Shown one piece after another: positions 22,148 through 34,300 of a DNA stretch of 64,000 nucleotides (position 1 is the stretch's first letter; each line of letters begins with the position of its first letter). The translations under genes were made by a program, and so were the position numbers. The DNA lies in contig VZSE01014957.1 of NCBI GenBank assembly GCA_013398275.1, positions 1,944 to 65,943 of the forward strand. The letters are read 5' to 3'. The notes beneath the pieces are model-generated. The model was not told where the DNA came from. It worked only from the letters and a program-made list of their open reading frames with translations, and did no database searches. This stretch comes from Promerops cafer. Its lineage: Eukaryota > Chordata > Aves > Passeriformes > Nectariniidae.

Positions 22148-24189
22148 TTGCTGTCCTGGTGCTCACCTGGGGCTGCTCTGATCCTCCTGGATTGGAGAAT
22201 GAGGGTTATCCCATCTCCCTGCTGTTGGACTCAGCTCTTCTCACAAAGACTGTTCCCTAAAGCCTGGACCATCAGTGTGGACCTAATTATTGGTAAAGAT
22301 GTAGAAAATACAATATTAGGAATTGTCCCACTGAGAAATCAGGTATTGAGGGGAAAAGAGCAGGACTTGGATTCTTTGCTCTGAAGGATGGTGAGATTTC
22401 AAATCATCAGCTCTGCTTCTAAATTGAACAAAATCTTCCCATTTTTAAAATCCTATCCTGAATCTGGCTCTTTAAAGAGCCTGTTCTTTTCTAATTCCAA
22501 CAAAAAATAATTAAAATTCAAAGGAGCACATTGAAAACTGTGACATAAAAATCAAGGCAGGTAAGGAGGGAGAAAATGGCAATAATTTTTATTGTACCAG
22601 CTGCTATTATTGGTAAACAACAGGGTTTGGGGCATGCAGCTCCTGCTTCAGGCCTGAAACAGAAACATTTTTTGACTCCTTTCCAGATGGATCATCTGGC
22701 CTAATAAAAGGTATTAGGTCTCCCAGCATGCTTTACCTTTTTCATGTGGTTAGGCCTCTTTTGCTACAATAAATAATAAGAATAGGATATTTCGCTAAGA
22801 AAATGACATTTCAACAGTGTAAGAACCCCTTTCACCTAAACATCACTCAAGAAAAGATACCTGGTTTTGTCAGACTCTCTTTTTCAGCAGGCACTGACTT
22901 TCATATTCTGAATAACAATTCAATTTAGGAGAAATTATCAGTGTTCCAAAATAATACATAAGCGTTGGTAAAACCAGGTGATAACAACTTTTATTTGGCA
23001 GAAACCAAAACCGGTTGGAAAAGGGTGAGAAAGAAGAATAAAAACAGATCCAGCTGAGGCATCACATGAACCTTAAGGTCCTATAATGAGCAGGGCTGAG
23101 AAAAATGGAATTATAAGAGTCAACTGGCAATGTTTGCATCTACAGCTGAATTTGGAGTCCCATATCTTTGAGCACAATCCAGTCACCAGCTGTGATCAGA
23201 GAATGCTCAGAGAGTTTGTGACTAAACATTAAAAAAGTCCCAAACTTCAGGCACTTCCCAATTTCTGTTGGGTTGCTCTCCATACTTTAAAAGACCTATT
23301 CTTTTCCCTGGATTTCCTGGGATCCCAGCCAGGGCAGGGATCTCTGTTGAGATCTGTTTGCTCTTCCTGACCCTTTTTTTATTCTCAATCTCAGACATCA
23401 AAGCCTTGCACACTCTTCTCTCCACCTGCACCAGAGATCCAGGCAAGAGTCCTGTTAAATTTTAACACTTAACAGAAAGTCATCAGGGACAAAATCAACT
23501 CTCCTTCTGTCACCTCCTCCTGCTCATCCCATACAGCATCAAATAATTTTAGTATTACCCTCAGATAGGCAGCAAGTTATTAATTATCTGTAACAGTCTA
23601 AGGAAATTGAAGATTATTAGGTTTATCCATCTAAAATAGGAGTGTACATTTTGCTGAAGAGCCACAGGACAACACTGATAACAAAAGGCTACATTTGGAA
23701 AAGGAAATGAGTCTGGAGAGAGTTGTTGGCTTTGGGAAAGCATTTCCATTCTACCACTGACAGCAGAGTTTTCTCTCATGTGAAGGATGGCAGAAATTGA
23801 AAACCATGTCCACATCCCAAGACATTTCAGAGTAAAACTCTGTATTTTCTGTGTTTCTGTATTTTCTGTGGCCCCCGTGGCTGCAGTGTTGGGGTGGAGG
23901 GATGGGGGAAGGACAGGCAGGGGACACGAGGAGGGGGTGTCCCCTCTGTGTCACAGAGCTCACTGGGGATGGATGAGGAAGCAGCAAGGATCAGGACTGA
24001 GGGAGGGCAGGACAGGTGACATTCAGTGGGGTTTGCTCCAGGCCATCTGCCCAGGGAGACTCTACAGGAGCAGCCTCACCTTAAACCCTGATCCCTGAGA
24101 GGGATTTCAGCCCAGTATCTCTTGGAGGGACACACAGCAGGGTAGGAACAACCCAGGAGGTTCCTGAAATCAGTGATGGGAACTCCCTT
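22148..24189. other. Non-coding stretch, no gene recognised
   Basis: About 2 kb of AT-leaning sequence. A small direct repeat (TCTGTATTTTCTGTG-type, two copies) lies near 23838-23870, followed by a GC-richer patch at 23870-24010. No recognised element or coding domain. Confidence 0.6.
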
Positions 24190-24617
24190 TGATGCCTTTT
24201 CAGGGGATAGCTAAAAACAGAGTCCAGACAGAATTAAGGGAATAAAAAGCAGTTCTATTTATTGAAGGGCCTTCATGTACAGACTAAGTCCCCCAGGGGC
24301 TACATCCAAAAATGGATGACAGGTCACGGGTTTTCACACTTTTATAAGTTTGGTCCATTTGCATATTGGGGGTTAATCTCCCAATTACAGCCTCAGCTAA
24401 TGAAGTCATTTATCCCAAGTTTGCTCCCCCAAATTCACTTTTGTTCCCATCTCTGGGGCCTGAGGCAGTGAGGTGTCCTTGACTGCCAGGCCTGGAGAGG
24501 AATTGCTGTGTCTGCCCAAAGTGGGGAAGCAGCAGCTGACACTGGGTATGGAGTTTGGAGTTATGCACTAAAGAACTGCAGGATTGCAAATATATGGAAA
24601 ATATAAAAGCTAAAATC
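24190..24617 (-). mobile_element. Solo LTR, same family as the copies at 8.2 and 30.9 kb
   Basis: This copy aligns end to end with the + strand copy at 30898-31335 in reverse complement, by eye at well over three-quarters of positions. Read on the minus strand it has TTTAGTGCATAAC near the 5' end, the octamer ATGCAAAT (24357-24364), TATAAAA (24340-24346), AATAAA (24258-24263) and a terminal GGCATCA. That order fits an LTR with U3 promoter, R and U5. No gag/pol sequence flanks it. A + frame of 69 codons over it (24262-24471) is antisense to the LTR and mirrors one in the other copy because the DNA is similar, not because a protein is conserved. Confidence 0.87.
24340..24364 (-). promoter_or_regulatory. 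LTR core promoter: POU octamer plus TATA box
   Basis: On the minus strand ATGCAAAT (24364 down to 24357) is followed 10 bases later by TATAAAA (24346 down to 24340). Octamer sites are bound by POU-family factors. The same pair is intact in the copy at 31.1 kb and decayed in the copy at 8.3 kb. Promoter activity today is inferred, not shown. Confidence 0.55.
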
Positions 24618-27600
24618 TGTTTCTCCAAAGGAGAAGAGGGGCTGGGCTGGACCTTGTTCACCAATGGGGGGAAAGTGCAGCTCAAAGGCAGCCCTGGCTG
24701 CCATGCAAAGGGATTCCCAAAAACAGTATTAAAGTAGCTTTTCCTTTCCTCTCTCTGGTGAACATCCCTCACCCTGTGTCTGATACGCTGGGCAACCCCA
24801 CCTGCTTTTCCTTGCAGAGTTCTGTGCTTTTAGCTCCCAAGTTTGTTCCTGATTGTTTCAGTTTCCAGTGAGCTTGGAGATGGCTTTGCCACTAAAATTG
24901 CCTCAGTGGCTTTGTAGCAGCTGTCTGTTGAATGGTACCATGGGATTCCTGTTTAATGTTTAACCATAGGGTTCCTAATAGGATTTCTAATATCTCATTA
25001 CTTAGGGCTTAGAACTGCATTTCCAGCCCCAGTAATGTACAGACAAGCAATCCTCTTATCCCAAAGCTTATATTACAGGGCTCCAGACTGCACCTATTTC
25101 CTCAGGAGCAACAGTAAGAGAAACTATTCACTCCAATTTTCTTTCTTTTAAATATCAGGACCAATGAGGATGAACATCCACTTGGAGCAGGTGAGGTTTT
25201 GACTTGTTCTGTGTTATCCCATCTGCAGTTGTTCATTCTGAATCTCACAAGTCTCAAACAGATTCACCCTTAGAACCCTCAGTGCCTGTGAGGAGCCTCA
25301 ACACCTTTCTGCATGTACAGAGCCCACATTCTGACCCCTTGAGGCTGGAGAGAAACAAAATCATTTAACTGACAGCTCCAAAAGAGCTTAGGGAATGTGT
25401 CCTTTTGAAAGCAAAATATCCCCAAACCTGCCTTGCTTGAGGTAACGCCCAAATATTCCCCTTTTACAAAGGGATCCAGCCCACATCATCGAGGAGTAGT
25501 TTACTAGTTAGATTAAAAATGGTAGTGTGCAATGAATTTGAAATGATAGACCATTAAATGCTTGATTGCACACTCAAAGAGAAGGATGAGGCACTGCTAA
25601 CTTTCTTATCTGTGAGATCTGGTGAAAAACTTCCAAGACACAAAGCTACATAATCTGCTTTAAATAATTCCATTAATTTGAATAGCAGATGCCTATCTAG
25701 CCTTTTAAGATAGCTCTGAAAAATTACAATTTTGATTTCAGCATTCCGAATTTGTTGCAGTGGAAAATAATTTCACGTATCTCCCCAAACCTAAACCAGG
25801 GTGTCTTCACCAGTTCTGCAAGAAGCCAGAATAAAAAATTATATTTCTTTAGCCCGTTTTTTGTTATCTAATTTCAGTGCTCTGCATTTTTCCCAGGAGA
25901 TGCTGACTGGAGAATGGACAAGAAGCATCACTTCCAAAACTCAGAGCAATCAGAACACCATCCTCCTGAATATCTGAGTGCTTCCATGCTCCTGGGCACT
26001 TCTCCTGAGCTCCAGGAATGCTGTCAGGGTGCCAGGGGCAGCTTCCAGAGCATCTGTGCAGATGTGAGGCACGAGGCACCACGAGCTCCCACGTGACCTT
26101 TCCATCATTAGAACATCTCCATTGGAAAGCTGATGATTGCTGCTGGATCCAGTGCCTGGCAGGACCCCAGAATTGCTCTTTATTTTTAAGTCTTGTCATT
26201 CTGCCTCTCCTTCTCCACATGGAGTTTCTTAACTACAATGATGCTGAATTTAAATATTCCTGTGTTTTTGCTCACAGCCCTCAGATTAGCATTTCTTGTT
26301 TTTGTTTTTTTTTCCTGGTACTGTCCTTGCAGTCTGCTCTTCCAGCCATTTACTCCATATAAAACATCCCTTACCTTATTTATATCATGCCTCCAAGTGC
26401 TGAGACATCGTGGAGAGAATTCACAAACTCCTGACATCCAGTAAAAAAAAAAAAAAAACAACAAAAAAACCCCTCTCAACCTTGACAACATTTTTTTTTT
26501 AAACTACCACGTTCTCACATTTGTTTTTCCATCACACATGCACGTATGAGTGCATTTGTGTGCGCAGCTGCTGAGGTCACCGAAGGGGAAACTGAAGTAT
26601 TTTTAACAGCTGAATATCTCCAGTTCCAAATTCCTTGACTAAAGGAAAGCAGCCCATATGATGGCAAAAGAGGTGAGGCAGAGCAGCAGCATTGCAGGTG
26701 ACACTGCTTTAGTGGTGTTATTTCTTCCCACACACAGAGCCCTTGGATGGACCCAGCCTCAGGACAATTTTCCTTAAGGGAAGAGCATTCAGCAGCTTTT
26801 GCTAAAACTGGGTTATTTCTTTTATCAAATCAAAGTTTCATTAATGAAACTTGGAGTTTCATCTGAAATGACTCCTTAATCTGGGGTGAGCTCAGGATAC
26901 TTCCTACAAAATAATTACAGATGGAAATAAATTTTACAAGTGGTTGGATTTTTGCTATCACGGATCCTGTTGGACACTGGGAATAGTGTAGCACACAAAA
27001 AAAAATCTAAACCATGAGCAGGAATGTTGACTGGCTGCCAATGACTGCTGACATTTGCCAAGGTTTCCAGGGCAGCTGCACCTCTCACCTTCCTCAGATT
27101 CATCTCCAGAGCTCGCAGTTAATAATATAAAACCCACGTGGAATCAAAGAGCTCCTCACTGGCACCTCTCACAAATAAGATGATGATTTGCTGCTACTTC
27201 TAGTTTAAGAAGCTGCCACCACCTCTGTGCTGACAGAGATTTTCCACAGAAGATGCTGGCAGGTAGGGAAGTGTTTCCTTCTCCATAAAACCCTGTGTGT
27301 TCTCCTAGTGACACCTTGGTAAGGCCAAGCCCAGGACTAAAATCAAGGCAGCTGCTGGTTACCATTGCTACAAGCAGCAAACTCAGCCCAGGACTGGGAA
27401 TTTGGTCTCAGCTTTTCCAGCAGAGCTCCAGGGCAGCAACGCTGCAGCCACTCACGCTTGGAGTGACATTCCCTGGCTGATGCTGCCACCTCTGAGGCCA
27501 GAGCACACTAAAGTGAGCTGTGAAAAATCCTTGTCCAAAGCAGCACTGCCACAGAATCCCCCTGATCCTGCTTCCCACAAAAAGCAGAGTTAAGTTCCCA

Positions 27601-30600
27601 GTTAGCCGCAGGAAAAGGGGAAGCTGGTTAATTTATTTCATTTTAGGGGAGGGTGAATAATATTTATTGTGTTATGGGATTTCTTGGCAGCTGGTGTTAG
27701 ACATCATCCATCACACACTGAAGAGCATTTTTAGGAGGTGGGAATAAACTGCTGCAGACATTAACCAAGAGGAGCAGGTGCTTGACAACATTTAACCTTC
27801 TCAGAAAGCTCATGCATTTGCCAGGCCATTTTTAATGGCTGATGAAGGCAGAGACAAGGAGGACATAGCAGGAAAGTCAGCAGAGAATTAAAATGCCATC
27901 AAAAGAAGGTTTGAAAGGAGCCCAAACCATTCTGAGCTCCAAACATCACCAGACAGCAGGAGCTATAGTTTATATATATATTATATAAATATAATTTGTG
28001 TTCACTTTGAATCTTTTTTACGAAGCAAGAAGGCATTTGCAGAAACAGCTGTGCTGCCTCCATTCCCTTCCCTCATCCTCCCAAGGAAATCATAAATCTT
28101 TTGAAGTTACAGCTTTGGGTTTACAAGACTTTTGTGTGTTCCTGCCCACTGGTAAGGGTACAGATAATTACAGTGTAATAGATGATGTTTATCTCTCTAA
28201 GGGACAGGATCAATCCCAAACTTTCAAACCCAGAATTAGATTGTTCGTTTTTATCTCAGTTATCAGTCTTCAAACAAACCAGTCTTATGAGGATTTTATG
28301 CCAGCTCATAAAAAGTTGAAAACAGTTTGGAATCTCAAACATATTTTTGTGTTCAAGTTCTGTGTCCTTTTTCTTTACATGAATAGCTAATTAATGTTAT
28401 CAGCTTTGTTTTTTTTCAACTTATCTCTTACCTGCAGGACTTTTATTTTAAATGTTCTTATCAGAGCAAGGCAGAAATTATCTTCACACTGGCAATCTCT
28501 GTAGTGTGGTGAAAACATTTCTATTTTTCTGCTAAAACCAAATTTTAATAAGGTGTGCTCTGACTTCCCCAAATAATTCCTAACACTTTGCATCTGAACT
28601 TTTGGGAAGTCTTTATTTAAAAAGACATAAAGACTGCAGGCCTTTTTGGCTCTTTCTGAAATGACATGGGATACCTTTTGAAAAGAACTTGGTAGTTCTG
28701 GGTGCTCAGTTTGAGAGACTAACCAGGTTTCCAGAGCACTGCTGCTCAGCATTTCCCAGAGAGAAATCCTTTTCCCATTTATTGAGGACATGAACCTGAA
28801 ATCACAAATTTCAGCAATCTTGGCTTTTCTATCTCACTAATAAATTCAGTTTGCATTACAGCTACTGCTCCACTGATGCTTCTCTGGCAAGAATTGCAAT
28901 AAATGTCCATTAGTGATTGAAATTGGTTTATAAAATGGAGTAAGGGAAGAGTTTTAAGGGGGAAATCCATCAAGTGTGATTTAAGCAAGTGGAGAAGATG
29001 CTGAGTAAATGGAGCATCCCCAGCGTGTCCCATGCCATGGAATTGCCAGGAGTTGGAGAAATCAGCTGCCAGGGCATTCCCTGGATTGCTTGGGGCCACT
29101 CAGAGGGGCAGGGGACAGCCGAGACTCCTAGAATTTCCACCCACACAGCTCTGAAATCCCTGCTGTGTAATCCAAACAATCCACACCATCCATGCTGGAC
29201 AGCCCACAGGACCAGGAACAACCTGCAGGGTGGAGTCAATGAATATTTGAGGTTGTAGGAACACGATGATTTTTAAACAACTTTAAGATCGTTAATAACA
29301 GCAGAGGAGGGGTCACAGCTGTGAGTAGGAGCTGCTGTGTGTGAAGGGAGAAAGATGAAACAGGCCTGGGAAGAGCTGGCCACTTTTAGGGTGTTTGTGG
29401 TGAAATTCATGGCATTTTTTCATGGCTTCTCTGGTCCTTAGGACATTTCTTTCCCCACACACTCAGCTGCTGGGATGCCCCCATCAAATCTGTATTTTAA
29501 GTGTTTGAACTCCAACTCTGGCTGTGGTGGGTGAGGCTGAGGGAGTTGTATTGACAATGAAAGTGGAAGAAAATAGTCAAAAACTTCTGAGCGAGTTTGG
29601 AAGTGCTTTAAGACTGCTTAAACCAGGTTTACAGGGTTTACAACCTTAAGCAGGGCTTAGACCTTGTTGTGCACAGCCAGTTTGTGGCTGTCACGTTGTT
29701 CATGCTCCACGAAGTCTGCACAGGCACAGACACAAACATTTCTGTCTGCAAATTCCAGTCAGGAAAGACAAGCTCACGGTGTCACTTTGGGAGAGTTCCT
29801 CACTCACCTGTGCCACACCTGCTCTATCTACACCTCTGTCTTCCCGTGGTAGGATGGGCCACTGATGAGATGGTGCTGGGGATTAGAAATTTCCTTTTCC
29901 AAACTGATGCTGCTGCTGCTTTTCCATCCCTGCTACGGGGCTGGAGTGTGTGGAGAGCAGGAAATTACAGGGTAAGGATTGGAGAGACTTTTAAAAATTT
30001 ATTTTATTCTACCATCCATAGAAAAGCAGTGCTGGCTGTCAGTGTGCTTTTAACATTAACTCCTGCTGGGATATGTATTCCTGAGTGTGTGCAAATGTGG
30101 TGTTTGTTTGGGGGTTTTCCAACACATAAAATTATTTTTTAATAACTTTATACAGACAGCAAAATATGTGACACTGTGCTAATGGGACCATACAATCACC
30201 ATCACCAGCAGAGCACAACTCAACAGAGAAATACAGAATACCTGTTCATTCTCCCAGTAAAAATCAATTCTCTTGTAGCTGCTTAATTGCTTCTCCCCTC
30301 TCCCTCCTGTTCTTCCAGATAAAATTGATTTTAGAACTGCTTTTGCAAGAGGGCTTCCCTTTATCAGACACCCATGGTCAGTAGAAAAGAGATCATTAGA
30401 ATGACCATAAAATGTCTACAAATATCCCATTTTGGGGGTTAGAGTTAGGTCCCAAAATAAACTGACACTGAAAATCCATTGTGGAGGACTTCAATGTCTT
30501 TGCAAGGATACAGCTTGGAAAACTTCAGAGGAGGACAAAAAATACTGTGCCACATTTTTGCAAAATGAGAGCGTCTCACCCTCTCCCCAGGAAATTAATC

Positions 30601-30897
30601 AGAGTGCAATCAAAATATATTTCCAGCTGCTGGAGTTCACTTCCTCCCTTGTAGATGTTGCTCACATAAACCTCAAACTCAAAGTCGTGTCGGCTGAGCA
30701 GCCACTCTCAGAAGCTGCACCAAGTGGCAGTGCCTGCTTTTATCCCTGCCTTGTATGCTCCTGCTTGCTGGGACTTCCTCACACAGAAATCACACGTGTG
30801 GGAGAGGAAAAAAACACAGCAGAAATCCCCCTTGTAGCTGATATTTACTCCAAATCAAGCAGCGATTTCCTGAGTGTCAGTGGGAATGATGCCGTAG
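24618..30897. other. Non-coding stretch between inverted LTR copies
   Basis: About 6.3 kb without a recognised gene. It contains an A run at 26443-26458 followed by further A-rich sequence, a T run near 26491-26500, and an AT-rich patch at 27966-27995. Frames reach 157 codons (29669-30142 and 30432-30905 on +) but no domain, signal or splice architecture is convincing. Confidence 0.6.
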
Positions 30898-31150
30898 GAT
30901 TTTAGCCTGTATATTTTTCATTTATTTGCAGTCCTGAAGCTCTTTAGTGCATAACTCCAAACTCCATACCCAGTGTCAGCTGCTGCTTCCCCACTTTGGG
31001 CAGACACAGCAATTCCTCTCCAGGCCTGGCAGTCAAGGACACCTCACTGCCTCAGGCCCCAGAGATGGGAACAAAAGTGACTTGGGGGGAGCAAACCTGG
31101 GGTAAATGACTTCATTACCTGAGGCTGTAATTGGGAGATTAACCCCCAAT

Positions 31151-31175
31151 ATGCAAATGGACCAAACTTATAAAA
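31151..31175 (+). promoter_or_regulatory. LTR core promoter: POU octamer plus TATA box
   Basis: ATGCAAAT at 31151-31158 is followed after 10 bases by TATAAAA at 31169-31175, which would place a start site near 31200. Both elements are intact, so this copy is the one most likely to keep residual promoter activity on the + strand. Confidence 0.6.
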
Positions 31176-31263
31176 GACTGAGAGAAAACCTGTGACCTGT
31201 CTTCCATTTTGGGTGTAGCCCCTGGGGGGCTTTGTCTGCCCGAAATGTACCTGAAGGCCCTTC

Positions 31264-31269
31264 AATAAA
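31264..31269 (+). terminator. LTR polyadenylation signal AATAAA
   Basis: AATAAA lies about 90 bases after the TATA box and is kept in all three copies (TTTATT at 24258-24263 and 8231-8236 on +). This is the arrangement expected of an LTR R region. Confidence 0.6.
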
Positions 31270-31335
31270 TAGAACTGCTTTTATTCCCTTAATTCTGTCT
31301 GGACTCTGTTTTTAGGTAATCCCAAAAAGGCATCA

Positions 31336-34300
31336 GGATCCACACAGTCCTCACTTGGAATTGTGGTTTTGCTGTGGCATTCCCACCCTGCAGACTGGGA
31401 TCAACACAGCAAAGTGAGAAAAAGGTTGAGATCAAGATGGTTTCAGGGGTGAAACAGCAGCTGAGTGCACAAAAAAGCAGGGCAAGGAGTTAATTCCCTG
31501 TATTCCAGATATTTGGCCATTCCCAGGAAAGCGGAACTCCATCTTGCACAATTTTATTGGGAAGAGAAATACCACAGCTCTGAACAGTTCCCACTCCATC
31601 TCCTCCTTTTCTCTGGCTTTTATTGCTGAGCATGATGCCCTAGGACATGGAATATCCCTCTGGATAACTGGGATCAGCTGTCCTGGCTCTGCACCCTCCC
31701 AGTTTCTCCTGCACCCCCAGTTTCCTTCCTGGTGGGCTCAGAAGCAGAGAAGGCCTTGATGTGTAAATATAAAAGTACTTTTCACCAGTGATTTGAACAT
31801 CCCTATGTTGTCAAAATTTGGCCCCAAGTCCAGAAATGAGCCTCACGCCAGGAACTGTGAAGAAAATTAACTCTGCCCTCAGCCAAAAGCAGGAGATGGG
31901 GAGCAATCACAGCTGCAGGGAAAACCTGGGGCAGGCAGAATGGGGTGGAATAAGGCCAGAACATCAGGGCTTAATGTTCTTCCTCTTGTGAAAGGAGGAA
32001 CAAAAACCACTTTTACCGCAGCGCCGGGATCTGGTTTGGGTTTCTCTGAAGCACAGCACCTCCCAGGGCACTGTTGCCAGCATTTTAGTAGCCACAGGCT
32101 CCCAGGGAACTGGTCCCCGTTGCTTTGTTGCTTTGTGGTGTTTATCGCCTTGGGGAAAAAAGCCAAATCAATTCAGACACAAAGCCCACGGCACAGAGGT
32201 GATTTTAAGGGACTTGCTGCCAAACTTCAGAGCACAGCACCATTGGAACAGGGGGCTGCTGGCAATCCAGAGCCTGCAGGTGACTTTAAAAGTTGTTTGC
32301 ACATCCTACTGGAGGAAAAACAACCCCAGAGAAGGAGTAATAAAAAGAAACATCAAAATATTGGAAATATTGCACTACTGAGCTAGAACTAATGAATTTG
32401 CCTGACTATCCTGAACAGACATTGCAAACACACCACTGAATGCAATCACAGTGCCAGCAGAAAATACAACATGCTGGCAGGATCTTAAAATGGCAGTAAG
32501 TCCATTAAATGGCTCTGCACACAAAATCATTGTTAATATTTTAATATTTGTATTTTTGAACTGACATTAGGGCTGACACATGGATGAGGGTATCCAGTTA
32601 CCAGATGACGATGGCAGAACTTCCACTGGGGAAGAGTTTGTCTTGGTAATTCCAATATAAACCCTGAATTAAATCTCTGATGGTTTTTAATCTCTTTCCA
32701 AACAGATATATTGCTGTGTTTGGTTGATAACTGAGGGTATTTTTAGCATTTTTAGCATTCCTTTGAGTGTCTAGCATTGCTTTGAGTGTTACTCAGTTCT
32801 GCACACCAACAAGTTCACTCAGCACAGCTCATGTGGGTTTTGGGGAAAAAGAGACTGGCACAGATTTGAGGACTCCCTTTTCCAAGGGCTGCTAAAGATT
32901 TGTGATGTGAGTGATTATTTTAAGTTGGGAGCTCATTAGGAGTGAAGTGGGGGATGACATTACCTGAATTCCTTGTAGAGAAGGATCCAAGTTTTGTTTG
33001 GCTGAATAACACAGACCTCACTGAGAGTCCATTTATTGTCCTGGTTTCAGTTATCTGGCACTTTCTGGAGATGTCCTCTGCCTTGGTGGCAGAAACGTTC
33101 CTTCTCATTTTTCTTATTCACACAGCTCCCCCAAACACTGCCACAGTGTCACAGTCCATTAGATTTAATTCCTAGAAACCCCCTTGTCTCAGAAAATCAG
33201 TCCCCATGCTCAGATACTTATTTGGGGATACTCCTTTTCTTCCAGCAAACTGGTTTGAAACAGAAACTCTTCTATTTAAAGTTTATAATCCTTTGCACCG
33301 CCTGCCTTACTTATCTTTAAAAAAAATAAAAATGCGTTGATGCTTTGAGAGAAGAACTCGATTTCTTTATTTTCTTTTTTTGTGGTGATATCCAACTCCT
33401 CAAGGTGTGAAATCTGGAGGTAGATTTGTCAGTCATGCATTGAACAAACACCACCTTCATCTCCAAGGTGCACCATAAACTTGGATGTAGAGAATTGTTA
33501 CAGGAGTGAGGGGAGCTTTGCTTTCAAGCTCCTTGACAGACAGAATAAAATGTTGCTTCTTGCATCCTTAAACCTGTTCAAGAGCAGGTGGAGGATGGAT
33601 CTGGTGCTCCTGCAGTCATCCTTCCAGGGATTTAATGCTTTATTTCCCTTCTGTATGAGCAAGAAAGCAAAACTCATTCACAGCAGGAAAGCAAACCTCA
33701 TTCACACCAAGAAAAAAAAAAAAAAATATGTATATATATATATACACAAAAGCCTAAGTTTCTCCTCAGCAAATCACACTGCCTGAACACAGCTTGCTAT
33801 CAGTTGCACAGCCAGGAGGAAATTCTGATGAGATGCAATTAAGTGGTACCAAAGAACTCACTCAATTGACTCGGTGCATTCCTAAGCCCATTTCCCACGG
33901 ATGAGATCCAATAAACCCTCAGAGGACAATAATCAATGAATTGAGTAGAAAGCCTTTTGGGTTTCTCCAGTTTTCAGCATCTGAAACAGTTGTTTCTGAA
34001 AGATTTGGGGACAAGTAATAAAGAAGGGTCTGCACAAGCCCAAATCCTGGCGCAAGCACCCTGCAATCAGGAAATTGTATATTTCAAACGATGTGTTCTG
34101 TGTGGAGGGAGGTCTGAGGTCTCACTGATCCCTTTGTGCTGTTCACTGATAACCTAAGAAGGCATTTAAAGGTTAAAATAAAAAGCCCTGCGTGGAACTG
34201 TCCTCTTCTTCCCATGACTTTGAGGAGAGAGTTCTCCTTGTGCTGGGTCCATGAAGATTTTCTATTTTCCTGCTATGAACAAATTTTATAGACTTTTTTA

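Larger units (their letters stand above)
30898..31335 (+). mobile_element. Solo LTR, best-preserved copy of the three
   Basis: This is the + oriented member of the family, about 438 bp by mutual similarity. Ordered landmarks are TTTAGTGCATAACTCC, CCTCACTGCCTCAGGCCCC, AATGACTTCATTA, the octamer ATGCAAAT (31151-31158), TATAAAA (31169-31175), the GGGTGTAGCCCCTGG block, AATAAA (31264-31269), and GGCATCA at the 3' end. A GGAT sits on each flank (30897-30900 and 31336-31339) and could be a 4-base target duplication, but the other copies show none and the ends are not a clean TG...CA. The class is therefore left as ERV-like LTR without a family name. Confidence 0.87.

Noticed and set aside
24262..24471. 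A + frame at 24262-24471 with a similar minus frame at 31044-31265, looking like a conserved peptide
   Set aside because: Both are antisense to related LTR copies. The peptide similarity follows from the DNA similarity.
30897..31339. GGAT flanking the + LTR as a target-site duplication
   Set aside because: Four bases only, dependent on the exact boundary chosen, and not reproduced in the other two copies. Kept as a note, not as a feature.
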